Source: Candidatus Aerophobota bacterium (GTDB lineage Bacteria; Aerophobota; Aerophobia; Aerophobales; B3-G15). Taken from it: a stretch of 37,488 bases of DNA. The stretch spans positions 1 to 37,488 of the forward strand of contig JAUWZM010000018.1 in assembly GCA_030615365.1 (NCBI GenBank), written 5' to 3'. Shown here one piece after another: positions 7,668-15,567 of this stretch. Below the pieces are notes generated by a model that searched no databases, had not been told where the DNA came from, and saw only the letters and a program-made list of their open reading frames with translations. Both the position numbers and the translations under genes were made by a program. Numbering within the stretch: the first letter of the stretch is position 1; each line of letters starts with the position of its first letter.

Positions 7668-8123
7668 CAACCGATGGTCCACGTTGTCAAAAAACGATTC
7701 AATATCTGCATCTAATATCCAATGATTTGCCCGTCTTATGTATTTTTGAATTTTATTTAAGGCTTGATGAGCTGATCTTCGTGGTCTATAACCGTAACTA
7801 CAGTCCAAAAATACAGATTCAAAAACTGGTTGAAGCACATTAACCAGAGCCTGTTGAACTATCCTGTCCCTTATTGCTGGGATACCAAGGATGCGTTTAC
7901 CTCCTAAGTCCTTATCTATCTTTATATTTAAAAGAGGGAGTGGGCGATACTCACTTTCCTTTAAAAGGTTTGTGAGGATAGATAGATTCTCTTGTAAGCT
8001 GAGCTGGAAATCTTCAATGGATACCTTATCTATACCGCCTGCACCCATATTACCTGATACTTTAATCCATGCCTGGTAGAGGTTATCCTCACTGCATAGT
8101 TTTTCCCATAGATTTTTAGCCAT
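7557..8123 (-). CDS. N-terminal part of interrupted reverse transcriptase-primase fusion
   Basis: These 189 codons form the first half of a group II intron-like, CRISPR-type reverse transcriptase. Visible RT blocks are GGIDKVSIEDFQ, YRPLPLLNIKI, GKRILGIPAIRDRIVQQAL, then CSYGYRPRRSAHQALNKI, and motif A HWILDADIESFFDNVDHRLL with two catalytic Asp, ending GIAQGA at the insertion. The frame runs a few codons into the element before stopping. The rest of the protein (YADD, thumb, TPR, primase) is at 1358-3748. Type III systems with RT can acquire spacers from RNA; the insertion separates motif A from YADD, so no active RT can form while it is present. It starts 18 bp downstream of the CARF-HEPN stop. 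Confidence 0.9.
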
Positions 8124-8141
8124 TTTTACCCCAGCTTTATT

Positions 8142-9377
8142 TTAGATGAGCAAAAGTTTTGGAAACTTTGCCTCTTTCATAAGTTTTGCTACCCGAGGGA
8201 AAGTGGATAGAGAAAATTGGATAACTTCTTTGGAAAGTTGAGTATAGGTGTCCTGAGATATAGAGGTTAACCCATGGGCAAGAATAGATTCATTTCTATA
8301 CTTCAAATAGTTACGCAGTCTTTTATTTTCCTTGAATTTTTGACCGATGTTTTCTCCAAAATTTTTCAGAAGTTCAAAGGCTTGTCTCTGAGCTAACTGA
8401 ATTTTTTCCTGATCTTTGTATTTCTCCTGCCATTCTTTAGGCAAATCCTTTAATTTCACATTTGAGGTATCTATTCCTCTTTTTGCCAAAAGTATCTGCT
8501 CTATAAGCTCAACTGCTCTATATAATCTTGCCACCGCATCATCGTATTTTGCCTCCTCAGCTCTTCTTTGTGCATTTGTTAGTAGATCTGCTAATTGCTC
8601 CTCTGAGTATTTATCCTGAATTTTTTTACTCTTCTCCCATTTATCAAGATTTCCTGATAACTTTCCAATAAAGCCTTTATTTTTGTCTATCTGTATAGAC
8701 CATTTTTTATTTATTGTTCTTGGGAGCGTAAACAAATATTTTTTTGATTCTTTGTGATGAAATTTATCCCAGTTAAAATAGACAAGAATAAGATTTCCTA
8801 ACATTTCAAATTCGTTCAGTATTTCCTGAGCAGAGGTTTTTCTTTTAATATCTTCTATAATTTTAAGGCAACCTTCAAACTGGTAAGAGTTAAAAAGCTC
8901 TAATAACTGTTTTCTTCTGTAGTCAATGAAAAATTCTACAGGCGTCAGAGAAATTAACCTTTCCTTTCCTGATATTACCCGTCCAGTTAATCCCCTCTCT
9001 CTTTCCCCTGCCACATAAACCATACCGCCGCATTCTAAAAAAGCAGCCGCAAGGGCTGCACCTGCTGACATTGCTTTAGTACCACTGGTAAAATCAACGT
9101 ATATATCTTCCATAGAAAAACCATTTTCTATAAGCTCCTTAATAACCTTTGAGGTTTCTTGATAACAATGTTCCACATCATCTCTTTGTTTGATGAAATG
9201 CAGTTCATAATTTTCTAACTTATAACCCAGCACATTCTCTATACGGGGGATTGTTGATTGACTTATCTGTGTAGCTAAGAAGTAAATTAAATCAGGATTA
9301 TTATCCTTTATTGACTTTGCAATTCCATGCTCTACTCTTACCCCTGTACCCAAAGTTACAATTAACGCCTTTGACAT
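8142..9377 (-). CDS. CARF-HEPN protein, TIGR02710/Cas02710-like
   Basis: A candidate cyclic-oligoadenylate-activated ribonuclease of 411 residues. The CARF Rossmann domain opens with ALIVTLGTGVRVEHGIAKSI and carries the ligand-loop motif DFTSGTKAMSAGAALAAAF near residues 95-113, as in the TIGR02710 family. The C-terminal third is helical, with HEPN-type RNESILAH (R-x6-H) about 40 residues from the end, the expected RNase active site. The ATG at 9377 is preferred over one five codons upstream because GGAGG lies 8 nt before it. It sits between uridine phosphorylase and the RT gene on the same strand. Its activator would come from the Cas10 encoded upstream. Ring-nuclease activity of the CARF domain cannot be judged from sequence. 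Confidence 0.82.
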   Translation of the reverse strand: MSKALIVTLGTGVRVEHGIAKSIKDNNPDLIYFLATQISQSTIPRIENVLGYKLENYELHFIKQRDDVEHCYQETSKVIKELIENGFSMEDIYVDFTSGTKAMSAGAALAAAFLECGGMVYVAGERERGLTGRVISGKERLISLTPVEFFIDYRRKQLLELFNSYQFEGCLKIIEDIKRKTSAQEILNEFEMLGNLILVYFNWDKFHHKESKKYLFTLPRTINKKWSIQIDKNKGFIGKLSGNLDKWEKSKKIQDKYSEEQLADLLTNAQRRAEEAKYDDAVARLYRAVELIEQILLAKRGIDTSNVKLKDLPKEWQEKYKDQEKIQLAQRQAFELLKNFGENIGQKFKENKRLRNYLKYRNESILAHGLTSISQDTYTQLSKEVIQFSLSTFPRVAKLMKEAKFPKLLLI

Positions 9378-9399
9378 GTTACTTGCCTCCATTATTACT

Positions 9400-10179
9400 T
9401 TAATGTGGGAAAATCTGTTTTTGAATAAGATATTTCATAGCTTCTATTGCCACACAAGTAGCATTTTTCTCAGCTAAGGCTATGACATCCTTTTTCACCT
9501 TCCCCTGCTCAGTTCTATTTACCACAACACCACTTACACAACCTGCTCTTAGTCCTGAGCTGCTACATACAACAAAAAGGGTTGAGGATTCCATCTCGTA
9601 GTTGAGAACGTTTAGTTTTTGCCACTCTTCTAAGCTTCCCTGAAACTTTCTTATTACATATCTGGCGGAAGAATTATACCTTTCCTGACCCGGGTAAAAT
9701 GTATCGGAGGAGCAAGTTATACCTAAATAGTAATTAACTCCTATAGTTTTTGCAGCTCGGGTTAAGGCCTCCACTACCTCATAGTTAGCTACAGCAGGAT
9801 ATTCTACAGGAGCATAGTGAGTTGATGCTCCATCAAGGCGAACAGATCCAGTGGTTATGATAACATCACTTAACCTGATTTCTCTTTGAATTGCACCAGT
9901 AGTGCCCACTCTAATAAAAGTGTGTACTCCAAGCTGAGCTAATTCTTCTACAGCAATGGAGGTGGAAGGTCCTCCAATGCCTGTTGAGGTCACAAGAACC
10001 ATCTTTCCCTCAAGATTACCCAGCCAGGTTCGAAACTCCCTTTTATAAGCAAGCTCAATAGCATTTTCATCAAAAGTTCTTGCTATTTTAGGTACCCTTT
10101 CAGGATCACCTGGTAAAAGGGCGTAGTTTGCCTCCTTTATCATTTCCCGCGATAAGCTTAAGTGATAGATACTCGCCAT
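9400..10179 (-). CDS. udp: Uridine phosphorylase, copy A (beside the CRISPR array)
   Basis: It cleaves uridine with phosphate to uracil and ribose-1-phosphate. The 259 residues match the Udp family throughout: LLPGDPERVPKIA near the N-terminus, TSTGIGGPSTSI (phosphate/ribose site), RVGTTGAIQREIRLSDVI, SSDTFYPGQERY and NYEMESSTLF, the base- and ribose-binding signature. The ATG at 10179 is chosen because GGAGG precedes it by 6 nt. It lies between the array and the CARF-HEPN gene. A paralogue at 25919-26683 on the other side of the interference operon is about four-fifths identical by eye. Residues look catalytically complete. Whether it serves defence by altering nucleoside pools or is only a housekeeping neighbour is open. 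Confidence 0.93.
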   Translation of the reverse strand: MASIYHLSLSREMIKEANYALLPGDPERVPKIARTFDENAIELAYKREFRTWLGNLEGKMVLVTSTGIGGPSTSIAVEELAQLGVHTFIRVGTTGAIQREIRLSDVIITTGSVRLDGASTHYAPVEYPAVANYEVVEALTRAAKTIGVNYYLGITCSSDTFYPGQERYNSSARYVIRKFQGSLEEWQKLNVLNYEMESSTLFVVCSSSGLRAGCVSGVVVNRTEQGKVKKDVIALAEKNATCVAIEAMKYLIQKQIFPH

Positions 10180-10316
10180 AATATCCTCCATGAATTATAG
10201 AACCACCAAGTGGCCATTTTCCTCTTTTCTCATCAGATTAACTCTTCCGATTCTTAAAGAACTTCCTTTTTCCAAGTTTTCCTTTCCCCTCTCTCACCTC
10301 TTTCATCTCAAATCTA

Positions 10317-10877
10317 ATGCCAATTCCTTCTTAATCAGGTCTACCTTTCAGACTTCGTGAAGAGAGTAGACGGAGGATTCATTTCTTTTCGTTTCAATCC
10401 CTTATTAATCAGGTCTACCTTTCAGACGTACTAATACAGTAACAGCAGCAGGGAATAGGGTGTGATGTTTCAATCCCTTCTTAATCAGGTCTACCTTTCA
10501 GACATTGGGATTGATAATGGAGATATGGCTTTAATGAAGAGGTTTCAATCCCTTCTTAATCAGGTCTATCTTTCAGACGTCAGATTTTTTAGAGGAAAAA
10601 TTTCTCTTATTCATGTTGTTTCAATCCCTTCTTAATCAGGTCTACCTTTCAGACGTTAATGAAGGAAAAACTAATTATAAAGCTGAGTATTGTTTCAATC
10701 CCTTCTTAATCAGGTCTATCTTTCAGACAACAACAAGCAGTTGGCCCTAAAGATGGCAATGGAGCGTTTCAATCCCTTCTTAATCAGGTCTATCTTTCAG
10801 ACTTTATGCTCCCGAAGGATCATTTTCGGAGATTCCTGATGTTTCAATCCCTTCTTAATCAGGTCTATCTTTCAGAC
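10317..10877 (-). CRISPR. CRISPR array: 8 repeats of 37 bp, 7 spacers
   Basis: Repeats occupy 10317-10353 (degenerate), 10391-10427, 10467-10503, 10542-10578, 10618-10654, 10692-10728, 10766-10802 and 10841-10877. On the plus strand they start GTTTCAATCCC and end CTTTCAGAC. Spacers are 37-39 bp. On the minus strand the repeat ends GATTGAAAC, giving the usual AUUGAAAC crRNA handle, and contains GTCT...AGAC that could pair for Cas6. The worn repeat is at the left and the leader at the right, so transcription is leftward with the cas genes. A C/T variant (CTACC or CTATC) alternates among repeats, and 10391-10427 has an A for C change. No protospacer was seen in the window. Confidence 0.97.
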
Positions 10878-11065
10878 TGTGGGTACTCCAAACCCTTTCA
10901 GGAAGAGGGTTTGAGATGCCATTTTCACGAACCTCCTCTTTTTGAGGAAGATTCTCAGGAAATTTTGGCAAAAATTCCACCAATTTTACCCTCCTTCATC
11001 CTCTCTAATCCGCTTTCTACCAATGTCTTCCTGAAAGTAAGAATTTTGCACGAACCTCCTTTTTT
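10878..11065 (-). promoter_or_regulatory. CRISPR leader A
   Basis: About 190 bp between the first repeat and the dcd-like gene. It aligns along most of its length with 22896-23080 (leader B), including GATTCTCAGGAAAT and CAAAAATTCCACCAATTTTA. It holds two near-identical segments, 10921-10944 and 11043-11065, both with CACGAACCTCCT, 122 bp apart. Unlike leaders B and C no TTGACA/TATNNT promoter follows the distal copy; the similarity ends there and the dcd-like gene begins, so the array may be transcribed from the cas operon. Confidence 0.75.
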
Positions 11066-11081
11066 CTAAGATTTTCCATCC

Positions 11082-11593
11082 TTACTCTCTAAATCTCCCC
11101 CTATAAACTGCCTTGCCAATTGTACGCTGGATAATGAGCTGGCAAAGTCTTGTTCCAGGATATATCTCAAGAGCAACAGGAGCTAAATTGGTCATAACAA
11201 AAAATACCTGGCTGTTTACACCCGGTTGGATAAACCCCGGGGCAATTTGAACAGATAGTCCAAGGCGGCTGAATCGACCTCTTCCCTCAAGCTGACCACA
11301 AAGAGTAGATGATAGTTTAACCTTTTCCTTTGTTACAGCTATAACTGTTTCTCCCGGCAAAAGTAAAAAATGGTCACCATCCTTTACAATTTTTTTTCCA
11401 GTATTTTTCTCTCAGCACTTGCCTCTTCATCAAGAGTAACAGTTTGATAAATTCTTTTGAACATACTAAATTCGTTTCCAAGATGCAGGTCTATAGAAGC
11501 TGGTCCAACCTGATCCCGTTTAAGTGGTGGTGTAATCTCAATATTTCCTGCATTAATCTCCTTAAATATTTCCTCTTTAGTAAGAATACTCAT
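11082..11593 (-). pseudogene. dcd: dCTP deaminase-like protein, frameshifted and lacking catalytic residues
   Basis: Two frames together give a 170-residue protein of the dCTP deaminase/dUTPase fold. The first ends at LEKKL; the second continues VKDGDHFLLLPGETVIAVTK. The break is at a run of eight A (T at 11390-11397 on the plus strand); nine A would restore the frame. The fold motifs PASIDLHLGNEFSMF and PGTRLCQLII are clear. At the active site the usual GRSS is GRGR, and the catalytic Glu of the family's LE(L/F).N segment is Val in FFVMTN, so deamination is unlikely even if the frame were restored; the Arg in SRLGL is kept. It follows CARF-HD and precedes the array in the same operon. A-run slippage during transcription could still yield full-length protein. 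Confidence 0.8.
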
Positions 11594-11735
11594 CGTTCAT
11601 CTCCGTACAGATTTTTCTGGATAACTTCTTCAATTTCTTCTTTGAAGAGCAAACAAACCCAATTACGTCCGGATCCAGATTTTTGGCGATTGCGATTTTA
11701 GGATTCATTGCTACCTTTAGCTGTCTTTCGCCCAT
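11590..11735 (-). pseudogene. Small frameshifted ORF coupled to the dcd-like gene
   Basis: From an ATG at 11735 the frame reads GERQLKVAMNPKIAIAKNL and DPDVIG. After a one-nucleotide shift at the GGGTTT stretch (11655-11660 region) it continues VCLLFKEEIEEVIQKNLYG and DER, with TGA overlapping the ATG of the dcd-like gene as ATGA. The whole is one nucleotide short of 49 codons. Both halves look protein-like and the ATGA junction suggests translational coupling, so I read it as a real small gene with an indel. No family was recognised. Confidence 0.45.
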
Positions 11736-11743
11736 TTTGCGTA

Positions 11744-13921
11744 TTATGATCTCTTTGTTATACTTACAAACTTGCTATAATCATAAGTTTGTGGTTCTTG
11801 ATTATAACATTGGTAGCTAAATTTAAACTTTACGAAAGGATCAAGTACTTCTTTTGCTTCAATATATTCACCGATAATATCTTTATTAAGCACATCTTTT
11901 AGCCTCTCTTTAGTTGTATTCTCTGATCCAATTATCCGAATGTCAAATTTATATGTTTCTTCTTCCTTTCCCTCGTGTAATATCATAACAGCAGAAATAC
12001 CTTTATGTTTTTCATAATGGAGAGGTTGGCGTTTTTTAAAGAAGATCTGATCAAGACAAGAAAGCCAACGTTCTACAGGTTCAGAAACACTCAAGTTTGG
12101 GCAAGTAGTGATCTTTCCTACAATATAGTTAATGCGATCTGCAAAATTATCTATCTTTGTTTTAGTTTCATCATCGTCCTTGAATATCCAATTTAAATCA
12201 TTAAGTTCTTCCTTCTTACTCTTTAACCATCTATTTTCAATTTTAATATCTGAAGATAATCCCACTTTTTCTAATGTTGTCTTTTCTTTCATTAAAATCT
12301 TTACCTCTCTGTCCACTATCATTTCTCTTGTTTTAATATAGGGGTCGTCAATAGTTCTTTCAATCTGAGTATCACAGGCATCAAGGACTCGGTACAAGGC
12401 TGTTAAAAACTGAAGCTTATTAGTATCTGGGGTAGCTTTTTTCAGTTTAATACAATGCTTGGTATGTTTATCATCAATTTGGTTTTGGATGAGCGGCGTC
12501 CATTTCCGATGATATTTGCTAATGATTTTGATATTCTTGATTATTTCATCAATATTGTTTGCATTTTTTTTCTCCACCCACTTTCCCTTGGCTATTTCAA
12601 TTTTTTCAGGAAAAATATCCTTTTCTTCTTCAATAATAGTATAAGTGATAAGGTTGTGGAAATCACGTATGAGAGAAGGAAAATCTTTGATGATATATTC
12701 CTGATCATTAATTTTAAACTTTTCTCCAGAATGTCCGATGTCATGGAGCCAGATAGTGCCGATAAAAGAGGCGAGTTCTACATCATTTTTAAACATTTTT
12801 CGATTTTTATCTTCAAGGATAGGATAAAATAATTGTGCAGCAAGCTCAAGCACTCTTTGAGTATGCCCCCTTGAATGTTCTACCATTTCAGGAATTTTAT
12901 CCCCGATCCAAATATGCTGCCATTGGTTAATACATCCTGCAAGATAAGCTCTCAGTAACTTATCCTCTATTTTGTCGAGAAGCAGATAACCCTTGCCAAA
13001 AGGCGTAAGTAATATCTTTTCTTCCTGGTATCTATTTTTTAACTCTTCTCCAAAGGGATTAAGCTTGTATTTCGAATCTTTAAGTTGAAATAATCCACTA
13101 ATGTGAGGAGGTAAAACTTCTTGAAGAATAATCTCTGCTTGCTCTTTATCCAGTGAATCTATTGTTTTAATAAGTCCACGATAATCTCGCCAAGTGGGTA
13201 GATCAAAGACAATGGGTAAATTAGGGAGGGTAATAATATCCTTTGATTCCTCATAAAGGTATTTAATTAAAGGTTTAATCTTTTTGCCTTTTATTTCCCT
13301 TTCCTGATAAAGCATGCCAAAAAGTGTAAGATAAGGTATTGTCCCCTTATACCCGCCTGTTATATTAAAGATAACCTCATCGTAGAAAGCTCCTTCATTA
13401 TCTATTTTATTGGATACAAAAGTAAATAGGTTTTTAATACCTTCGGATACAAATTCTCTCCCATTTTTGACCTGCAAGCCAGCTATAATCTTGATTTCTA
13501 CATTACCACAAGAGAACACATCATTTGACTTTTGAAAGATTATTGAATTCCAGTTTCGATTTTGTGTTCGTTTATAAATAATGAACTTTCCATTTACAAC
13601 TCCAGAGAAAATACACTCAGGTGTTTGAGATAATATGAGGATTACCTTATCATTGTTATTATCTAAAGCATTCATTCTATACAGGCTGGCAATTTCTGCA
13701 GAAAATTTAGTAAGTTCATCACGTATCTTTTCCCCCTTTAGTGCATCTAATACTTGTGTCTTTAACTTCTTCAAGATTTCATTTTTTTCTATTATGGCAT
13801 CTATGTTTTGGTGGTTTCGAATCTCACATAAATTTGCTTTAAAGCCGCTCCCAACTCCCAAAAGTTCCTTCTCTTCATCCAGTAACGAGACGCCTGCTAA
13901 TGTAAAGATAAGTCTTTTCAT
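11744..13921 (-). CDS. CARF-HD fusion effector
   Basis: A 725-residue protein. The N-terminal domain (about 1-220) begins LIFTLAGVSLLDEE and has the CARF loop FNITGGYKGTIPYLTLFGML at 185-204, as in the APE2256/TIGR02619 group. A middle helical region (240-340) follows. An HD domain carries HSRGHTQRV at 349-357, LHDIGHSG at 392-399, a later KYHRKW and a distal Asp (LDACDTQIERTIDD), consistent with a metal-dependent phosphohydrolase or nuclease. The last 150 residues include beta-rich sequence (AVMILHEGKEEETYKFDIRI) of unknown role. It is expected to be switched on by cyclic oligoadenylate. The HD substrate could be nucleic acid or a nucleotide; sequence alone does not decide. It lies directly after the complex genes (3-bp gap), so it is part of the same operon. 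Confidence 0.83.
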   Translation of the reverse strand: MKRLIFTLAGVSLLDEEKELLGVGSGFKANLCEIRNHQNIDAIIEKNEILKKLKTQVLDALKGEKIRDELTKFSAEIASLYRMNALDNNNDKVILILSQTPECIFSGVVNGKFIIYKRTQNRNWNSIIFQKSNDVFSCGNVEIKIIAGLQVKNGREFVSEGIKNLFTFVSNKIDNEGAFYDEVIFNITGGYKGTIPYLTLFGMLYQEREIKGKKIKPLIKYLYEESKDIITLPNLPIVFDLPTWRDYRGLIKTIDSLDKEQAEIILQEVLPPHISGLFQLKDSKYKLNPFGEELKNRYQEEKILLTPFGKGYLLLDKIEDKLLRAYLAGCINQWQHIWIGDKIPEMVEHSRGHTQRVLELAAQLFYPILEDKNRKMFKNDVELASFIGTIWLHDIGHSGEKFKINDQEYIIKDFPSLIRDFHNLITYTIIEEEKDIFPEKIEIAKGKWVEKKNANNIDEIIKNIKIISKYHRKWTPLIQNQIDDKHTKHCIKLKKATPDTNKLQFLTALYRVLDACDTQIERTIDDPYIKTREMIVDREVKILMKEKTTLEKVGLSSDIKIENRWLKSKKEELNDLNWIFKDDDETKTKIDNFADRINYIVGKITTCPNLSVSEPVERWLSCLDQIFFKKRQPLHYEKHKGISAVMILHEGKEEETYKFDIRIIGSENTTKERLKDVLNKDIIGEYIEAKEVLDPFVKFKFSYQCYNQEPQTYDYSKFVSITKRS

Positions 13922-13924
13922 TTT

Positions 13925-15076
13925 CTATAGTGTCTTAGAGATAGGCGAACTTTGATTCTCCCTAAACCAAGCAAGATCTGGATATCTTATGGTATAACAT
14001 CCAGGCCATATCCAAATTCTCCTCAAAGATTTAAGATTATCAGATTTGTCTTCCCGATAAACCTTTGTTTGTTCCTCTACATATCTTTTTAATTGCTCAT
14101 CACTCTTTTTCTCTTTATCATCTGTTGTAAATCCTCTGTATCTTTTTTCAATATCAAAAAGCGTAAGCTTCAATGGTTCTATCTTTACACTTCCAAGCCC
14201 AGCAGATTTTCCATAACCAATTTTATGGGATACTCCATCTTCAAGGAAAAGGGTATAAAGAAGCAAGATATATTCATCATCAGTAAGGTTGGTGAATGTT
14301 ACTTTGAAATCAAATACTGCATTTTCAATGGGTCTTACGGTGGAATTGCGATTAGTTTTTGAGTCTGAAATCAAAATTGGGGCATCTGGTTTATGGTGAA
14401 AATAGAATTTTCTCCCTATAATTTTGTTGGGGTCAGAAGAAGATGCATAAAATGCTTTATGGTGAGGTTTTGGGCTGCTTAGTTCGGTTAATCTAATCCA
14501 GTTAAGGACTTTATATCCATCCCTTGCTTTGGCATCGGAAATATTGATCTTTCCCTGAAAAGATCCCTTTGATGACTGGAATCCAAAGAGTTGACAGGTA
14601 ATGCAGAGGTTGTTTACATCGGTGCATGGATAAAACCCGTCTGGTAAAGTGAATTGAGGATAAATAGTAACAGGTTTTCCTTTTGCAGGATCAAACTTCT
14701 GAGACGGATAGGTCTTATAATTTTTATTTTTATCCTTTTTAAAAAACGTTATACACGAGTTTCCCACTGCCTCGGCTATCGAACGGATTACCCCTTTTAT
14801 AGAACTGCCTGGAATTACAGGAATGCCATCCGCAGTATTTAAAATGTATTTATTATGATATTGCGGTCTTCCTTCCCTATCGTGTCCTATCAGTTCTCTT
14901 AATCCCTGTCTTTGTCTGTCCCTTTCATCCATTGGAAGAGGGATAAATAGAGGTTTGAGGGTGGTAATCTTACACTCCATCAAACCACTTTTGCCTTGAA
15001 ATTTATCATGTCCATAAGGTGAGCACCTTTGAGGTGGCTTATCTTCTACAATTGGGACAAAATCATACGGATTCAT
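13925..15076 (-). CDS. Type III RAMP protein, TIGR03986-like (Cas7 group)
   Basis: A backbone-type RAMP of 383 residues. It opens NPYDFVPIVEDKPP, has the glycine loop GIPVIPGSSIKGVIRSIAEA near 90-110, a CITCQLFGFQ insertion that probably binds zinc with neighbouring Cys, and a C-terminal glycine-rich SHKIGYGKSAGLGSVKIEP segment. These are the marks of the large Cas7-like RAMPs annotated as TIGR03986. It overlaps the csx19-like gene by 4 nt. It probably sits in the Cas7 filament of the interference complex. I could not identify the Asp used for target-RNA cutting with confidence. Confidence 0.78.
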   Translation of the reverse strand: MNPYDFVPIVEDKPPQRCSPYGHDKFQGKSGLMECKITTLKPLFIPLPMDERDRQRQGLRELIGHDREGRPQYHNKYILNTADGIPVIPGSSIKGVIRSIAEAVGNSCITFFKKDKNKNYKTYPSQKFDPAKGKPVTIYPQFTLPDGFYPCTDVNNLCITCQLFGFQSSKGSFQGKINISDAKARDGYKVLNWIRLTELSSPKPHHKAFYASSSDPNKIIGRKFYFHHKPDAPILISDSKTNRNSTVRPIENAVFDFKVTFTNLTDDEYILLLYTLFLEDGVSHKIGYGKSAGLGSVKIEPLKLTLFDIEKRYRGFTTDDKEKKSDEQLKRYVEEQTKVYREDKSDNLKSLRRIWIWPGCYTIRYPDLAWFRENQSSPISKTL

Positions 15077-15567
15077 CTCTCTTCTCCTTCAAAGCCATAA
15101 AATCTATAAAATTTACCTTCTTCAGGTTTTCCTTTGACTTCATACTCAATTGCCTTAATTTTAGCATACTGACTTTCAACTGGATATTTCCACCCTTCAG
15201 GAATACGAAGTTCATACCACACATCTTCAGCTTTTTCTCCCCAGAGATAAAAAGAAAGATGGTTTTTCATCGCAGTTAAATCCTTCCTTTCGTAACCTTC
15301 AAGAAGCATGTCTTTATCACTTATGATGAGAGCATAAAGCTTATTTTCTCCCCTCTTCCGCCACCTGATTTCCAAGTCCAGTGAAAATAGTCTTCCACTC
15401 TCGAAGTTATTAGGCTCAATTTCTCCGGTCAATTCTTTCTTCAAGTCCTCAATTTCTCCAATATATATTCGAGGGACAGATTGGAGGATACCATACTTGA
15501 AATCAAATGAGTTAACAGCCTCTTTCAGTTTTTTCTCATCCACAACATTTGTTAAAGCAACACTCAT
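15073..15567 (-). CDS. csx19: Csx19-like type III-D accessory protein
   Basis: A 164-residue protein between two RAMP genes, overlapping both by 4 nt. Visible features are YGILQSVPRIYIGEIEDL in the N-terminal third, FSLDLEIRWRKRGENKLYAL in the middle, and an aromatic C-terminal tail FYRFYGFEGEER. Its size, position beside csx10-type genes and sequence feel agree with Csx19 of type III-D complexes, but I recognise no catalytic motif. It is probably structural. The name rests mostly on context. Confidence 0.6.
   Translation of the reverse strand: MSVALTNVVDEKKLKEAVNSFDFKYGILQSVPRIYIGEIEDLKKELTGEIEPNNFESGRLFSLDLEIRWRKRGENKLYALIISDKDMLLEGYERKDLTAMKNHLSFYLWGEKAEDVWYELRIPEGWKYPVESQYAKIKAIEYEVKGKPEEGKFYRFYGFEGEER

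Noticed and set aside
10803..10840. Spacer matching leader B (shared CCCGAAGG and ATCATT near 23048-23062)
   Set aside because: Similarity covers only about 15 interrupted bases and is likely chance; no full protospacer was seen in the window.
12455..12832. Plus-strand open frame inside the CARF-HD gene, and similar plus-strand frames across the cas operon and right-hand operon
   Set aside because: They are antisense shadows of strong minus-strand genes, with hydrophobic AT-driven composition and no family motifs.
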